A stretch of DNA of 64,000 bases from Candidatus Alistipes faecigallinarum (GTDB lineage Bacteria > Bacteroidota > Bacteroidia > Bacteroidales > Rikenellaceae), in NCBI GenBank assembly GCA_019115605.1, contig DXDG01000027.1, positions 1-64,000 on the forward strand. Direction: 5' to 3'. The notes below the pieces were generated by a model. It was not told the origin of the DNA. It did no database searches and saw only the letters and a program-made list of their open reading frames with translations. The position numbers and the translations under genes are program-made. Positions 9,729 through 18,825 of the stretch are shown here, one piece after another. Numbering within the stretch: position 1 is the stretch's first letter; each line of letters starts with the position of its first letter.

Positions 9729-9751
9729 ACCCTATCCACAAAGTGTGACGG

Positions 9752-10321
9752 CTACTTCTTCTTGCGATACCCGCACTTCGGACATACACCCTCCTCGTTG
9801 AGTGCAACGCCGCACAGCGGGCAGCGGTCGATGTCGTTCTTGGTCACGAACTCCGCCGAAGCCGCATTCACACCGCTCGTGAAGGTGATCTTGGCGATGT
9901 TGAGCTTATCCTTCAGCAGGTCGTAGACAATCTTGATCATCCCCTCAACCGTCAGCGTCTCCTTCGTGACTACCAGGCGGCAATCGGGATAGACCGTGGC
10001 CAGCTCCGTCTTGAAGGCCGGGCCCTTCATCTTGTTCTGCGGGTGTCCGTTGCGGATGCCCTGCTTCTCGTAGACGTCCAGAACGGCCGGCAGCAGCGGA
10101 TCATCCTCGCGCAGAACCAGCGCATGGTCGAAATTCCGGAGCACGTCCCACGCTACCTTCTGAATCTCGTTGCAGGGGTAAACCATGTTCACGCCCGCCT
10201 CGATGCTATCCTCCACCTCGATGGTCAACTTTCCCGTGTGGCCGTGGAGATACTGAGCCTCTCCTTGAAAACCGTAGAAACGGTGTACATACTGCAGATC
10301 GAATGTTGTGATACTTCTCAT
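9752..10321 (-). CDS. 6-carboxytetrahydropterin synthase (QueD)-like protein with C-terminal zinc ribbon
   Basis: 189 residues from the ATG at 10321; an upstream ATG at 10348 would add nine residues. The T-fold domain has the zinc histidines of the 6-pyruvoyl-tetrahydropterin synthase/QueD family: YVHRF (His13) and LHGH (His26, His28). FDHALVL and LTVEGM further on fit the same fold. QueD makes 6-carboxy-5,6,7,8-tetrahydropterin from dihydroneopterin triphosphate on the way to queuosine. The inserted loop and the tail with CPLCG (167) and CPKCG (180), a rubredoxin-like zinc ribbon, are not in standard QueD, so this may be a divergent paralogue. No other queuosine genes are adjacent. Confidence 0.75.
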   Translation of the reverse strand: MRSITTFDLQYVHRFYGFQGEAQYLHGHTGKLTIEVEDSIEAGVNMVYPCNEIQKVAWDVLRNFDHALVLREDDPLLPAVLDVYEKQGIRNGHPQNKMKGPAFKTELATVYPDCRLVVTKETLTVEGMIKIVYDLLKDKLNIAKITFTSGVNAASAEFVTKNDIDRCPLCGVALNEEGVCPKCGYRKKK

Positions 10322-10422
10322 AACAAATTGCGGTTTTAAGTTAGACATTCTTTTTCAGTGTTACCTGTACCTGTACTTTACCGATCTCCTCCGTCAGGAT
10401 GATAGGTAAACGACAAACAATT

Positions 10423-10443
10423 TGCCAATCAGAAAAATTGGCA
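10423..10443. promoter_or_regulatory. Seven-base dyad between divergent genes
   Basis: Perfect inverted repeat TGCCAAT-N7-ATTGGCA between the QueD-like gene and the divergent membrane-protein gene. It is a possible operator and has no T-run on either side, so it is not a typical terminator. Confidence 0.3.
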
Positions 10444-10483
10444 TCAATTTTCATAAACAAAGCGAGAATTCGAAATATTTTCC

Positions 10484-10491
10484 TAACTTTG
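10484..10491 (+). promoter_or_regulatory. Bacteroidota -7 box TAACTTTG
   Basis: Matches TAnnTTTG, 25 bases before the ATG at 10517. No good -33 TTTG is visible at the usual spacing. Confidence 0.6.
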
Positions 10492-10516
10492 GATTCAAGA
10501 GCAAATAGATTCCACG

Positions 10517-10972
10517 ATGGCTTTCAAGGTTTTCACGCTGCTGATAAACGGACTGGTCCCTGTTATTTCGGCTTGGTTCATCATGAACTCGCACCCGGAA
10601 ACAGCGGTTATCAAACCGTGGCCAATCGTTTGGACATTGCTCGGGGTCAACGTGCTTTTCATTCTGATCGCCTGGAAACACCTCGGATATACACGCCGGC
10701 AACGAGAAACGGAAGCCTTGATGTTAATCGTCAATGCATTCGTCCCTTTGGCAACGTACAACTGGCTGTTTCCTGCCGAAACGCAGTTTTCGTTTCCCAT
10801 GCAAATTCTGCTGTACTGCTCCATGCAGGTTGTGTGGATTGTCTCGATTGAGATTGCACCGGATTGGGTCGGACGCATCCGACAACGCAAAGCCGAGGAG
10901 CGAGCCTTGTCGGGCAAACAGCACTTTGAATCCAGAGAGGAGGTTCTGAAAAAGCACCAAAACAAGGCTTAA
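10517..10972 (+). CDS. Small integral membrane protein, unknown function
   Basis: 151 residues with about four predicted transmembrane segments: roughly 5-22, 38-54, 70-86 and 96-113. A charged cytosolic-type tail rich in Arg, Lys and Glu follows from about residue 118. I do not recognise the family. It has its own promoter box and is followed by a long-loop hairpin, so it is probably a single-gene transcript. Composition matches the core genome. Confidence 0.7.
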   Translation: MAFKVFTLLINGLVPVISAWFIMNSHPETAVIKPWPIVWTLLGVNVLFILIAWKHLGYTRRQRETEALMLIVNAFVPLATYNWLFPAETQFSFPMQILLYCSMQVVWIVSIEIAPDWVGRIRQRKAEERALSGKQHFESREEVLKKHQNKA

Positions 10973-11001
10973 AAAAAGATCTCGTTCTTCCCGGATGAAT
11001 C

Positions 11002-11056
11002 CCCGGTTCGGAGCGGGAAATGAACCTCCAAAATTCGGACTCCGAACCCGGGTTTT
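11002..11056 (+). terminator. Long-loop hairpin after the membrane-protein gene
   Basis: Arms CCCGGTTCGGAG (11002-11013) and CTCCGAACCCGGG (11040-11052, one extra C) with a 26-base loop, followed by TTTT. The stem is strong but the loop is long, so termination is probable rather than certain. Confidence 0.5.
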
Positions 11057-11260
11057 ACATTTTTCCGAGAATATCGGACCTCAGAAATGAAGCGTCAAAC
11101 AAGGTTTTGCCGCCTCTATGCAACGTGTCCTTTTATGGCATCTATTGACATTACAACCAACAGAAAATTATCGGGTTACAATCCTTTCGCAGACAACGAC
11201 AAGAGACAGGCCGGTTCTGATTGCAGGCCGGCTGACTTGCAACCGACCCGCATGCGCAAC

Positions 11261-11305
11261 GGGCATAGAAGAAGCTCCGGGCATAGAAAAAGCTCCGGGC
11301 AAAGA
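11261..11305. repeat. 18-base tandem repeat, 2.5 copies
   Basis: GGGCATAGAAGAAGCTCC at 11261-11278, the same with one G to A change at 11279-11296, then a partial third copy beginning GGGCA. It is in the spacer downstream of the efflux operon and does not extend a coding frame I can support. Confidence 0.8.
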
Positions 11306-11451
11306 CAGGTGAGCCCGACAGGGGAAGGATCTTCAGACAGAAAAAGCACAGCCGGACAGGAAGACTCGACCGGGAAGGAGACCTTCTTCTACCGCGAAAA
11401 AACCGGAGAGTGCGCAAAGACCGAGAGAGCCGAAACAGGCCCGGAGAAGAC

Positions 11452-11496
11452 GGAAAAAACCGGGAAAGACCGGGAAGACCGGTATCGGTCCCGGTC
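11452..11496 (-). terminator. Terminator of the efflux operon
   Basis: On the minus strand GACCGGG (11496-11490) pairs with CCCGGTC (11474-11468) around an inner ACCG/CGGT stem. A TTTCCCGGTTTTTT tail follows. The first arm overlaps the TolC-like stop codon. Confidence 0.6.
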
Positions 11497-12667
11497 AAAG
11501 TTCGTTCTTCAGCAGTTCGGCCACGACACCCTGATACTGCCGTTCAAGCTCCATACGGGTCTGCAGATTGCGATAGATGCCGTCTGCCTCCACATAGTAG
11601 TCGATCACGGAGATCTCGCCGCTCTCAACAGCCTTGCGCAGCAGATCGAGCGTGTGGTACATCAACTCCACGTCGTAGGCCTCGACGGTCTTGCCCAGCA
11701 TCTGCAGTTCATGGATCCTTGCACGTACACGGGTCTCCGTCTGCAAACGGGTATTTTCCAGCTGCAACTGCATGCCGGCATGTTGTGCCCGCGCCATCCG
11801 CACCTTTCTGCGACTTGAAAACAGCGGGAAGGTAGCTCCAACCAGAAATCCGTTTCTGGCCTCCTTGAGTTCCGTATTCCGCCGGTAACCGACCGCCAGC
11901 TTCGGAATCCAGTTCTGACGGCTCACCTTGACCTCCTGGGCGGCTGCAAGTTCGGAAGCGCGGGCCGTGCGCAGGTCATAGTCCGAGGCTACGGCCCGGG
12001 CATATAGCGCCTCACAGTCCGCAACCGACGGCTCCGCCCCGTACTCCACCGGTTCACCCGTCAGCGGGACATTCCCGTTGAGAGCCAGCAGCTCCTGCAG
12101 AATCGTCTGCCGGGCCGTTTCGGCCTGGGCCGTCTCCGTGCGTATGTTCATGCGGTCCATTTTGATCTTGTTCACCTCAAGCTGGGTCGCATCGCCCGCC
12201 TCAAGTTTCCGGGTGAACAGAGTCAGCAGCTCCCCGGCATTTTTCCGCCGCAACTCCAGCAGCGAGAGAAGGCGGTTCTGGTACACCAGATCCAGACAGC
12301 GGTTTTTCGCCTCAAGCAGGATGTCGCGGCGGGAGGCCTGGTATTGCAGGTCCAATACCTCCTCCTGCAGTTTGCCCGCCCTGTGCCGGGCGACATACAG
12401 GGTGGGAAAGTCGAATCCCTGGGAGACGACCAGCTCCGAACTGGCCATGCCGTCGTTTCCCTTCACGTAAAACGGGCTGTACTCCACCGACGGATCCTCC
12501 AGCGTATTGCGCCCGCGAATCTCCAGTTCGGAGACTTCGTTGCCGCGGCGGATGGCCTGCAGCTCCTTGTTGTTCTGCTCAACCTGCTGCAGGATGCTCT
12601 CGATATCCTGCGCCCTTGCACAGACGAACAGGCCCGAGACGAGTACGGTAAGAACTATTTTTTTCAT
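11495..12667 (-). CDS. TolC-family outer membrane efflux protein (CusC/CzcC-like)
   Basis: 390 residues from MKK at 12667; MHTMKK at 12676 is the alternative. A Sec signal peptide ends near ARAQ (about residue 20). The rest is the helical, Gln/Glu/Leu-rich pattern of two outer-membrane-factor repeats, with LEVNKIKMD and later the VIDYYVEAD segment typical of the family's C-terminal repeat. It should form the trimeric outer-membrane channel that completes the RND pump encoded just upstream. It is the last gene of the adaptor-pump-channel operon, 59 bases after the pump gene. Confidence 0.88.
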   Translation of the reverse strand: MKKIVLTVLVSGLFVCARAQDIESILQQVEQNNKELQAIRRGNEVSELEIRGRNTLEDPSVEYSPFYVKGNDGMASSELVVSQGFDFPTLYVARHRAGKLQEEVLDLQYQASRRDILLEAKNRCLDLVYQNRLLSLLELRRKNAGELLTLFTRKLEAGDATQLEVNKIKMDRMNIRTETAQAETARQTILQELLALNGNVPLTGEPVEYGAEPSVADCEALYARAVASDYDLRTARASELAAAQEVKVSRQNWIPKLAVGYRRNTELKEARNGFLVGATFPLFSSRRKVRMARAQHAGMQLQLENTRLQTETRVRARIHELQMLGKTVEAYDVELMYHTLDLLRKAVESGEISVIDYYVEADGIYRNLQTRMELERQYQGVVAELLKNEL

Positions 12668-12726
12668 GGTATGCATAGCTTTTGTACCGGCCCGCCGGCG
12701 GGTCGCGGCCCGCCGGCAGAGTCGAT

Positions 12727-15700
12727 TTATGATTCGCGGAGACGCTCCTTTCCGGTCCTGCTCCGGCGGTTCAACCATTCGTACATGATCGGGATGATGA
12801 AGGCATTCAGGAAGGTCGACGTCAGCAGACCGCCCAGAATGACCTTGGCCATCGGACTCTGGATCTCGTTGCCCGGAAGATCACCCCGCAGTGCCAGCGG
12901 AATAAGCGCCAGGGCGGAGGTCAGCGCCGTCATCAGAATGGGATTCAGCCGATCGAGCGATCCCGTGAGGATGCTCTCCCGCAGAGAATGACCCTCTTCG
13001 CGCAGCTGATTGTAGCGATTGATGAGCAACATGCCGTTTCGCGTGGCGATGCCGAACAGGGAGATGAATCCGATGATGGCCGGGATGCTGACCTCTCCGG
13101 AGGTCAGCAGCAGGGCAAAGACGCCGCCGATAAGTGCCAGGGGCAGATTCAGCAGAATCACGCCGCTTTCGAGGGCATTGCGGAACTGCATGTAGAGCAG
13201 CAGGAAAATCACCACGATGCTCAACAGGGAGGTGAGCAGCAGAATGCGGCTCGCGTTTTGTTCGCTCTCGAACTGTCCGCCATATTCGACGTGATATCCT
13301 TCGGGAAGGGTGATCTGCTCCTCGATACGCTGCCGGATGTCATTGACCACACTTCGCAGATCGCGGCCGCTCGTGTTGGCCGAAATGACGATCTTGCGTT
13401 TGACATTCTCGCGGTTGATGGTATTCGGACCCGTCGAGGAGACGACGTCCGCCACCTCCGCAAGCGGCACTTTCCGTCCGTCGGGACAATCCAGAATCAG
13501 ATCGCGGATACGCTCCGCCCGACCCCGGTTCCTTTCATCGGCACGCACCACCAGATTGAAGCTCTTGCCGTCGGTGTAGACCTGCGAAACGATCTCGCCC
13601 GCCATGTTGACCGAGACAAACCGGTTGAAATCGGAGAGCGGAATGCCGTAACGGGCCAGCATCTCGCGCCGGGGAATAATCTTCAGCTCGGGGCGTTCGA
13701 TCTGCTGCTCGACATTCAGATCCGCAATGCCGTTCACCGTACGGATCACCTCCTTGATCCGGTTGCCGAGTGTGAACATCCGGTTCAGGTCGTCTCCGAA
13801 AAGCTTGATGGCGATACTGGCCTGCGTACCGCTCAACATGGCGTCAATACGGTGACTGATCGGCTGACCGATCTCGATATTCGCCCCGACGATCGTCGAC
13901 AGCTTCCGCCGTACCTCGTCGAGCAGCTCCGCATGCGAACGCCCGTCGAGCTCAAAAGGCGCCTCGATCTCGGAGACGTTCACACCCAGAGCGTGCTCGT
14001 CGAGCTCGGCGCGTCCGGTTTTCCGGGCCACGGTTCTGATCTCCGGGATCGAGAGCAGCAGCTCCTCCGCCTGCCGTCCGATCCGGTCGGACTCCTCGAG
14101 CGAGATGCCGGGAAGCGAGCTGACGTTGATCGTGAACGATCCCTCGTTGAAGGAGGGCAGGAAGCTGTGGCCCAGCGTAAAGAAGAGTCCCAAGGCCACG
14201 ATGAACAGCGCCAGGGTGCATCCCACGACAGTCTTCTTGTGCGCCAGAGCCCGTTCCAGCGCATTCCGGTAGTGTCTCTTCAGCCATACGGCCACAAAAG
14301 CCTCCCGGGGAACACCACCCCGGCCGACCTTCTCCCCGAGCAGATAGCTGCAGAGCACCGGCGTCAGGGTGAGGGCCACGACCGTAGAGGCAAACAGCGC
14401 CACGATGAAGGCGATGCCCAGCGGAATGAGCATACGTCCCTCCATGCCGCTCAGGAAGAAGAGCGGCAGGAAGCTCACGACGATGATCAGCGTGGAGTTC
14501 AGAATCGGCATGCGCACCTCGCGCGAGGCATTGAAAACGACCTCCAGAAGGGGCTTGCGCTGTCCGGAAGGCAGCATCCGGTTTTCGCGCAGATGCTTCC
14601 AGACATTCTCCACGTCGACGATGGCGTCGTCGACAAGCGATCCGATGGCAATGGCCAGGCCGCCCAGGCTCATCGTGTTGATGCTCAAACCCAGGTAATG
14701 GAGCACCAGCAGCGACACCAGCAGGGAGAGCGGCAGGGTCACGAGCGAAATCACGGTCGTCCGCACATTGGCGAGGAAGAGGAAGAGTACGAGAACCACG
14801 AAAATGGCCCCTTCATAGAGCGAACTCTTCACGTTCTCGATCGAACTGTCGATGAAGCGGGACTGGCGGAAAATGTCGGTCGAGACGTGGACATCGGCCG
14901 GAAGATTGCGCTGCACATCCTTCAAAGCGGCCTCCAGGCGCCCGGTCAGTTCGATCGTTCCGGTATTGGGCTGTTTGGTTACGGTCAGGAGCACGGCGGG
15001 TTTCCCCCGCTCCGAGGCAACGCCCAGACGGGGCTGCTGCGCCCCGATCTTCACCTCTGCGATGTCGCCGAGCGTGACGGGTACTCCGTCCCGGGTCTTG
15101 ATCGCAGCCGCAGCGATCCGGGCAACGTCGTCCGTCGAGACGACTCCGCGGACAATGTACTCGTTGCCGTATTCGTAGATTACGCCGCCGTTCGTATTCT
15201 GGTTCATCCGTTCGGTCGCAGCGAGCACCTCGGAGAGTCCGACCCCGAAATGCTTCATCTTCTCGGGATGGAGCAGAATCTGGTACTCCTTGATGTCGCC
15301 GCCGAGCACGGCAACCTGTGCCACACCGCCCGTGGAGAGCAGGCGCGGACGGATAGTCCAGTCGGCAATCGTGCGCAGTTCGAGCATCGAGGTGCTGTCG
15401 GCCGTGAGACCGACGATCAGCACCTCGCCCAGAATCGAGGACTGGGGCCCCAGCGTCGGCTGCCCCACGTTGTCGGGGAGCTTGTCGCTGACCGTAGCCA
15501 GTTTCTCGGAAACGATCTGACGCGCCAGATAGATGTCCGTGTCCCAGTCGAATTCCACCCATACGACCGAAAATCCCGTCGTCGAGGAGGAGCGTACGCG
15601 GCGCACGTGGGTGGCGCCGTTGACCGCCGTCTCGATCGGGAAGGTAACCAGCTGCTCGACCTCCTCGGCAGCCATGCCGTTGGCCTCGGTCATCACCACC

Positions 15701-15840
15701 ACCGTAGGGGCATTCAGATCCGGAAAGACGTCCACCTCGGCACGCGATGCCGTATAGACACCCGCAAAGACCAGTACGACGGCCGCAACGAGAACCAGCA
15801 GACGGTTCTGCAGCGAAAATCGGATAATTCTGTTCAACAT
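12727..15840 (-). CDS. Heavy-metal RND efflux pump, CusA/CzcA family
   Basis: 1037 residues, the normal length for an inner-membrane HME-RND transporter. It starts with LNRIIRFSLQNRLLV and TM1, then a periplasmic domain, a block of transmembrane helices (about 340-530), a second periplasmic domain and a last block (about 860-1025). The TM4 proton-relay motif reads DDAIVDVEN, unlike the DAAIVMIEN I recall for CusA or DGAVVIVEN for CzcA, so the metal cannot be read off. It exports metal cations with the adaptor and TolC-like channel beside it. The upstream adaptor gene ends 12 bases before its start. Confidence 0.9.
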   Translation of the reverse strand: MLNRIIRFSLQNRLLVLVAAVVLVFAGVYTASRAEVDVFPDLNAPTVVVMTEANGMAAEEVEQLVTFPIETAVNGATHVRRVRSSSTTGFSVVWVEFDWDTDIYLARQIVSEKLATVSDKLPDNVGQPTLGPQSSILGEVLIVGLTADSTSMLELRTIADWTIRPRLLSTGGVAQVAVLGGDIKEYQILLHPEKMKHFGVGLSEVLAATERMNQNTNGGVIYEYGNEYIVRGVVSTDDVARIAAAAIKTRDGVPVTLGDIAEVKIGAQQPRLGVASERGKPAVLLTVTKQPNTGTIELTGRLEAALKDVQRNLPADVHVSTDIFRQSRFIDSSIENVKSSLYEGAIFVVLVLFLFLANVRTTVISLVTLPLSLLVSLLVLHYLGLSINTMSLGGLAIAIGSLVDDAIVDVENVWKHLRENRMLPSGQRKPLLEVVFNASREVRMPILNSTLIIVVSFLPLFFLSGMEGRMLIPLGIAFIVALFASTVVALTLTPVLCSYLLGEKVGRGGVPREAFVAVWLKRHYRNALERALAHKKTVVGCTLALFIVALGLFFTLGHSFLPSFNEGSFTINVSSLPGISLEESDRIGRQAEELLLSIPEIRTVARKTGRAELDEHALGVNVSEIEAPFELDGRSHAELLDEVRRKLSTIVGANIEIGQPISHRIDAMLSGTQASIAIKLFGDDLNRMFTLGNRIKEVIRTVNGIADLNVEQQIERPELKIIPRREMLARYGIPLSDFNRFVSVNMAGEIVSQVYTDGKSFNLVVRADERNRGRAERIRDLILDCPDGRKVPLAEVADVVSSTGPNTINRENVKRKIVISANTSGRDLRSVVNDIRQRIEEQITLPEGYHVEYGGQFESEQNASRILLLTSLLSIVVIFLLLYMQFRNALESGVILLNLPLALIGGVFALLLTSGEVSIPAIIGFISLFGIATRNGMLLINRYNQLREEGHSLRESILTGSLDRLNPILMTALTSALALIPLALRGDLPGNEIQSPMAKVILGGLLTSTFLNAFIIPIMYEWLNRRSRTGKERLRES

Positions 15841-15852
15841 GGCGGCGACGGA

Positions 15853-17013
15853 TTAGTGGTTGTGGGTATGGGCCGGAATCACGTTGCCGGCCGAAGCCAG
15901 TTTGACATGGATGGCACCCTGCGTAACAACCCGCTCGCCGCCTTGCAGCCCCTTCAGGATCTCCACCCGTTCGGCATTGGATTCACCCAGCTGCACCTCC
16001 TGCCTGCGATAGCACGCCTCGTCAAGCTGCACGTAGACGAAACAGACACCCTGCTCCTCCGTAATGGCGGACAGGGGCAGGCTGATAACCCCGTGCCGCT
16101 CTCCGGCAAGCAGGTACACCTCGGCAAACGCACCCGGAAGCATCTCTTCGCCGGCATCCAGTTCGAAGGTTACGGGTACATATCCCGATGCATCGGCCGA
16201 ACTCCTGCCATATGCCAGCAGACGTCCGCCCATCTGCTCCGTGTCGTAGACCCGATCCGTATACGAGGGTTTGAATTTGGCGGATACAACCTGTCCGAGC
16301 GAAGGGTAATACCGCTCGGGAACATCAACCCTCAGAAAGAGCCGCGAATGGCGGGCCAGGCGGGCCAGGGGCTCTCCGACGGAGACATAGTCCCCGTTTT
16401 TGACCAGGCAGGCAGTCATGCGCCCCCCGGCGGGAGCAGCTACGACAACCCCCTTCCCGGTTCTGGACCGCGCAACCGCCTCGTAGGCGATTTTGGCCGT
16501 TTCGTAACTGCTGCGGGCCGCATTGAACTCCTTCTCGGAGACAATGCGGTCCCGAACCAGATCCCGGGCGCGTTCATACTCCTTTTTTGCCGTTTCATAC
16601 GCAACGGCGGCACGTTCCGCCGGATCACCGTCCTGCAGATTGGCCGAGGAGATGGTAAAAAGAGCCTCGCCCGCACCGATGGCGCTGCCCTCCACGAGCG
16701 GCCGCCGAAGGGAAACAACACCCGGAGCCGGAGCCACCACTGACGTCTCGTCGCCGGTCGAGGGGAGAATGACGCCGCCGGCAGGTATGACGCTGCGGAA
16801 GTCTCCCGCAGCAACCATCTCCACCACAACACCCGCCGCACGGGCCTTGTCGGCGCTCAACACGATCTCGTCCGCATGTGCCGGCTCCGGCTCGTGCTGT
16901 TCTCCGGTCTGATGATCCGCATGCGCGTCATGGCCGTCATGCCCGGCAGTTCCGTGACACGAGACCGCAAACAGCGCACAAAATACACCCATAAGGATAG
17001 TTATTTGCTTCAT
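15853..17013 (-). CDS. RND periplasmic adaptor lipoprotein (CusB/CzcB-like)
   Basis: 386 residues. The signal peptide ends in a lipobox at FAVSC (Cys19), so it is a lipoprotein. Right after it comes a His/Asp-rich stretch (GHDGHDAHADH, about 24-34), and the C-terminus ends in HTHNH; both could bind metal. The barrel-sandwich/hairpin layout includes PAPGVVSLRRPLVEGSAIGAGEALF, split by a coiled hairpin, and VAAPAGGRMT. It links the RND pump to the TolC channel. First gene of the operon, with a -7 box about 40 bases upstream. Confidence 0.88.
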   Translation of the reverse strand: MKQITILMGVFCALFAVSCHGTAGHDGHDAHADHQTGEQHEPEPAHADEIVLSADKARAAGVVVEMVAAGDFRSVIPAGGVILPSTGDETSVVAPAPGVVSLRRPLVEGSAIGAGEALFTISSANLQDGDPAERAAVAYETAKKEYERARDLVRDRIVSEKEFNAARSSYETAKIAYEAVARSRTGKGVVVAAPAGGRMTACLVKNGDYVSVGEPLARLARHSRLFLRVDVPERYYPSLGQVVSAKFKPSYTDRVYDTEQMGGRLLAYGRSSADASGYVPVTFELDAGEEMLPGAFAEVYLLAGERHGVISLPLSAITEEQGVCFVYVQLDEACYRRQEVQLGESNAERVEILKGLQGGERVVTQGAIHVKLASAGNVIPAHTHNH

Positions 17014-17052
17014 GATCTGGTATTTGAGTTTGAAGGGTTATTTTTCGCACGA

Positions 17053-17060
17053 CAAAAATA
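17053..17060 (-). promoter_or_regulatory. -7 box TATTTTTG for the efflux operon
   Basis: Fits TAnnTTTG on the minus strand, 40 bases before the adaptor ATG. A TTTG upstream at 17086-17089 is 25 bases away, longer than usual. Confidence 0.5.
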
Positions 17061-17226
17061 ACAAGAAAAACATGCAATCGGGTTGCAAAAACAACATCGC
17101 GGTGAGTCCGGCGGCTGAGCCTCCCCCGAAACGGACGACAGGGCGCGGCTGCCGGCGGAAGGCCAGATCCGGCCCCGAAGGGGAAACATAATCTCCCCGA
17201 AGCGGCCGAACTTCGTACAAAAATGC

Positions 17227-17234
17227 TATCTTTG
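17227..17234 (+). promoter_or_regulatory. -7 box TATCTTTG for purC
   Basis: Exact TAnnTTTG match 24 bases before the purC ATG. No clear -33 element. Confidence 0.65.
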
Positions 17235-17257
17235 CAGCGGAAAAACCTGCAAACACC

Positions 17258-18214
17258 ATGAACGCCATCACTCGTACCGATTTCACCTTTGAAGGTCAGA
17301 AAAGCAAATATGTGGGAAAAGTCCGCGACGTATACGACATCGACGACAAATACCTCGTCATGGTCGTAACCGACCGGATCTCGGCCTTTGATGTTGTCCT
17401 GCCCGAAGGCATCCCCTACAAGGGCCAGGTTCTCAACCAGATTGCCGCCAAGTTCCTCGATGCCACGGCAGACATCCTTCCCAACTGGAAGCTGGCCGTG
17501 CCCGATCCGATGGTTACCGTCGGCCGCAAATGCGAGCCGTACAAGGTGGAGATGGTCATCCGCGGCTACCTCTCGGGCCACGCCTGGAGAGAATACAAGG
17601 CAGGCAAACGGACCATCTGCGGCGTGGAGATGCCCGAAGGAATGGTCGAAAACCAGCGATTCCCCGAGCCGATCATCACCCCGACCTCGAAGGCCGCCGA
17701 AGGACACGACGAGGACATTTCGAAGGAGGAGATCATCGCATCGGGTCTGGTAAGCCGCGAAGAGTATGAACAGCTCGAACGATACACGCGGGCCATCTAT
17801 CAGCGGGGCAGCGAAATCGCCGCCAGGATGGGCCTGATTCTCGTGGACACGAAATACGAGTTCGGCAAGAAGGACGGCGTCATCTACCTTATGGATGAGA
17901 TCCACACGCCCGACTCGTCGCGCTACTTCTATGCCGAGGGTTACGAGGAGCGGCTCGCCAGAGGGGAGCGGCAAAAGCAGCTTTCGAAGGAGTTTGTCCG
18001 GGAGTGGCTCATGGCCAATGGCTTCCAGGGGCAGGCCGGGCAGCAGGTTCCCGAAATGACGCCCCAGATCGTCGCCGGCATCACCGACCGCTATGTCGAG
18101 CTCTACGAGCAGATCACCGGCGAGCGCTTCGTCAAGGCCGAGGCGGCCGATACGCAGGCCATTCTGCAGCGCATCGAGAAGAACGTTACGGAGTGCCTGA
18201 AGAGCCTCAAGTAG
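17258..18214 (+). CDS. purC: Phosphoribosylaminoimidazole-succinocarboxamide synthase
   Basis: 318 residues, the longer bacterial form of SAICAR synthetase. It joins CAIR and aspartate with ATP in purine synthesis. Family landmarks are clear: [10 protein letters not shown] near the start (glycine-rich ATP loop), [21 protein letters not shown] split by normal spacing, [13 protein letters not shown], and [10 protein letters not shown] with [14 protein letters not shown] near the end. It is monocistronic, with its own promoter box and a strong terminator. Confidence 0.97.
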   Translation: MNAITRTDFTFEGQKSKYVGKVRDVYDIDDKYLVMVVTDRISAFDVVLPEGIPYKGQVLNQIAAKFLDATADILPNWKLAVPDPMVTVGRKCEPYKVEMVIRGYLSGHAWREYKAGKRTICGVEMPEGMVENQRFPEPIITPTSKAAEGHDEDISKEEIIASGLVSREEYEQLERYTRAIYQRGSEIAARMGLILVDTKYEFGKKDGVIYLMDEIHTPDSSRYFYAEGYEERLARGERQKQLSKEFVREWLMANGFQGQAGQQVPEMTPQIVAGITDRYVELYEQITGERFVKAEAADTQAILQRIEKNVTECLKSLK

Positions 18215-18255
18215 CACATTGCGCCCCGTGCGGGGGTGGCACATGAAAACCAGCA

Positions 18256-18286
18256 AGGCGGATCGCATAACGATCCGCCTTTTTTT
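18256..18286 (+). terminator. purC terminator
   Basis: AGGCGGATCG (18256-18265), five-base loop, CGATCCGCCT (18271-18280), then six Ts. A perfect ten-base stem. Confidence 0.92.
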
Positions 18287-18362
18287 CGTCCGCCCGGCAT
18301 GTTTCACCGCAAGCCCGCGGGCCGGACCGGCAGCAACACAACGGGCAGCGCAACATACCCAC

Positions 18363-18396
18363 AAAAAAACGACTCACGTTTCAGTAAGTCGTTTTT
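18363..18396 (-). terminator. Terminator of tRNA-Val copy 1
   Basis: Minus-strand stem AAAACGACT/AGTCGTTTT (18387-18395 and 18366-18374) followed by Ts, just downstream of the tRNA. Confidence 0.85.
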
Positions 18397-18406
18397 GCTG
18401 ATGTTG

Positions 18407-18481
18407 TGGGAGCTGAGGGATTCGAACCCCCGACCCTCTGCTTGTAAGGCAGACGCTCTGAACCAGCTGAGCTAAGCTCCC
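18407..18481 (-). tRNA. tRNA-Val (anticodon TAC), copy 1
   Basis: 75 bases fold as a standard cloverleaf: acceptor GGGAGCT/AGCTCCC, anticodon loop CTTACAA with TAC, T loop TTCGAAT, discriminator A. The 3' CCA is not encoded. It is identical to the second copy at 20127-20201. Confidence 0.95.
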
Positions 18482-18825
18482 TTGGTGCTGTTTGCGGGTG
18501 CAAATATAGGACAAATAAATCATTGCCGCAAGCCCCGAAAGCATTTTCCGGAATCTTTTTTCGCCGGATACCCGTACGGGTTACGCGTCGGCTTACACAA
18601 TCCGATAAAATAAAACAGTGTCTGTTAAACAACAGGTGGATTGGGCGAACATGTCATTCAAGCATTAAAAAAGAGGGGCAATTATTCACAGCACTTAGTA
18701 TTGTCAGTTCTTATGAAATTTATTATATTTGATATTTAATATCCGACTTTATCAAAAGTCCTAATATCCAAAATCCATTTGGCAATAGTCTTCAAGAAGC
18801 TATTAAATATTATTAATAACAGCAT
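18482..18825. other. AT-rich spacer before the orphan gene
   Basis: 344 bases between tRNA-Val copy 1 and the orphan gene. Composition drops to AT-rich after about 18600. It holds one good promoter (18700-18731) and no gene I can support. Confidence 0.6.
18700..18731 (+). promoter_or_regulatory. Promoter of the orphan gene
   Basis: ATTG (18700-18703, one mismatch to TTTG), 20 bases, then TATATTTG (18724-18731). This fits the Bacteroidota -33/-7 pattern and lies about 95 bases before the ATG. Confidence 0.6.

Larger units (their letters stand above)
10973..11451. other. Gene-free spacer with repeats
   Basis: About 480 bases between convergent genes. It holds a hairpin (11002-11056), an 18-base tandem repeat (11261-11305) and a purine-rich GACCGGGAA-like tract near 11440-11480. 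Open frames here run antisense into the TolC-like gene and look like shadows. No gene is supported. Confidence 0.6.
18360..18481. repeat. Direct repeat copy 1 (tRNA-Val plus terminator)
   Basis: 122 bases that match 20080-20201 with three substitutions and no gaps (offset 1720). All three differences are outside the tRNA. Identity stops abruptly at both ends. The two copies flank the AT-rich orphan-gene segment. Confidence 0.9.

Noticed and set aside
11087..11818. Open frame across the repeat-containing spacer
   Set aside because: Begins in the spacer and runs antisense into the TolC-like gene; no promoter box or domain supports it.
12988..16743. 1251-codon plus-strand open frame opposite the efflux pump
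   Set aside because: Antisense shadow of the RND pump and adaptor, both of which have clear family motifs; the translated protein is low complexity.
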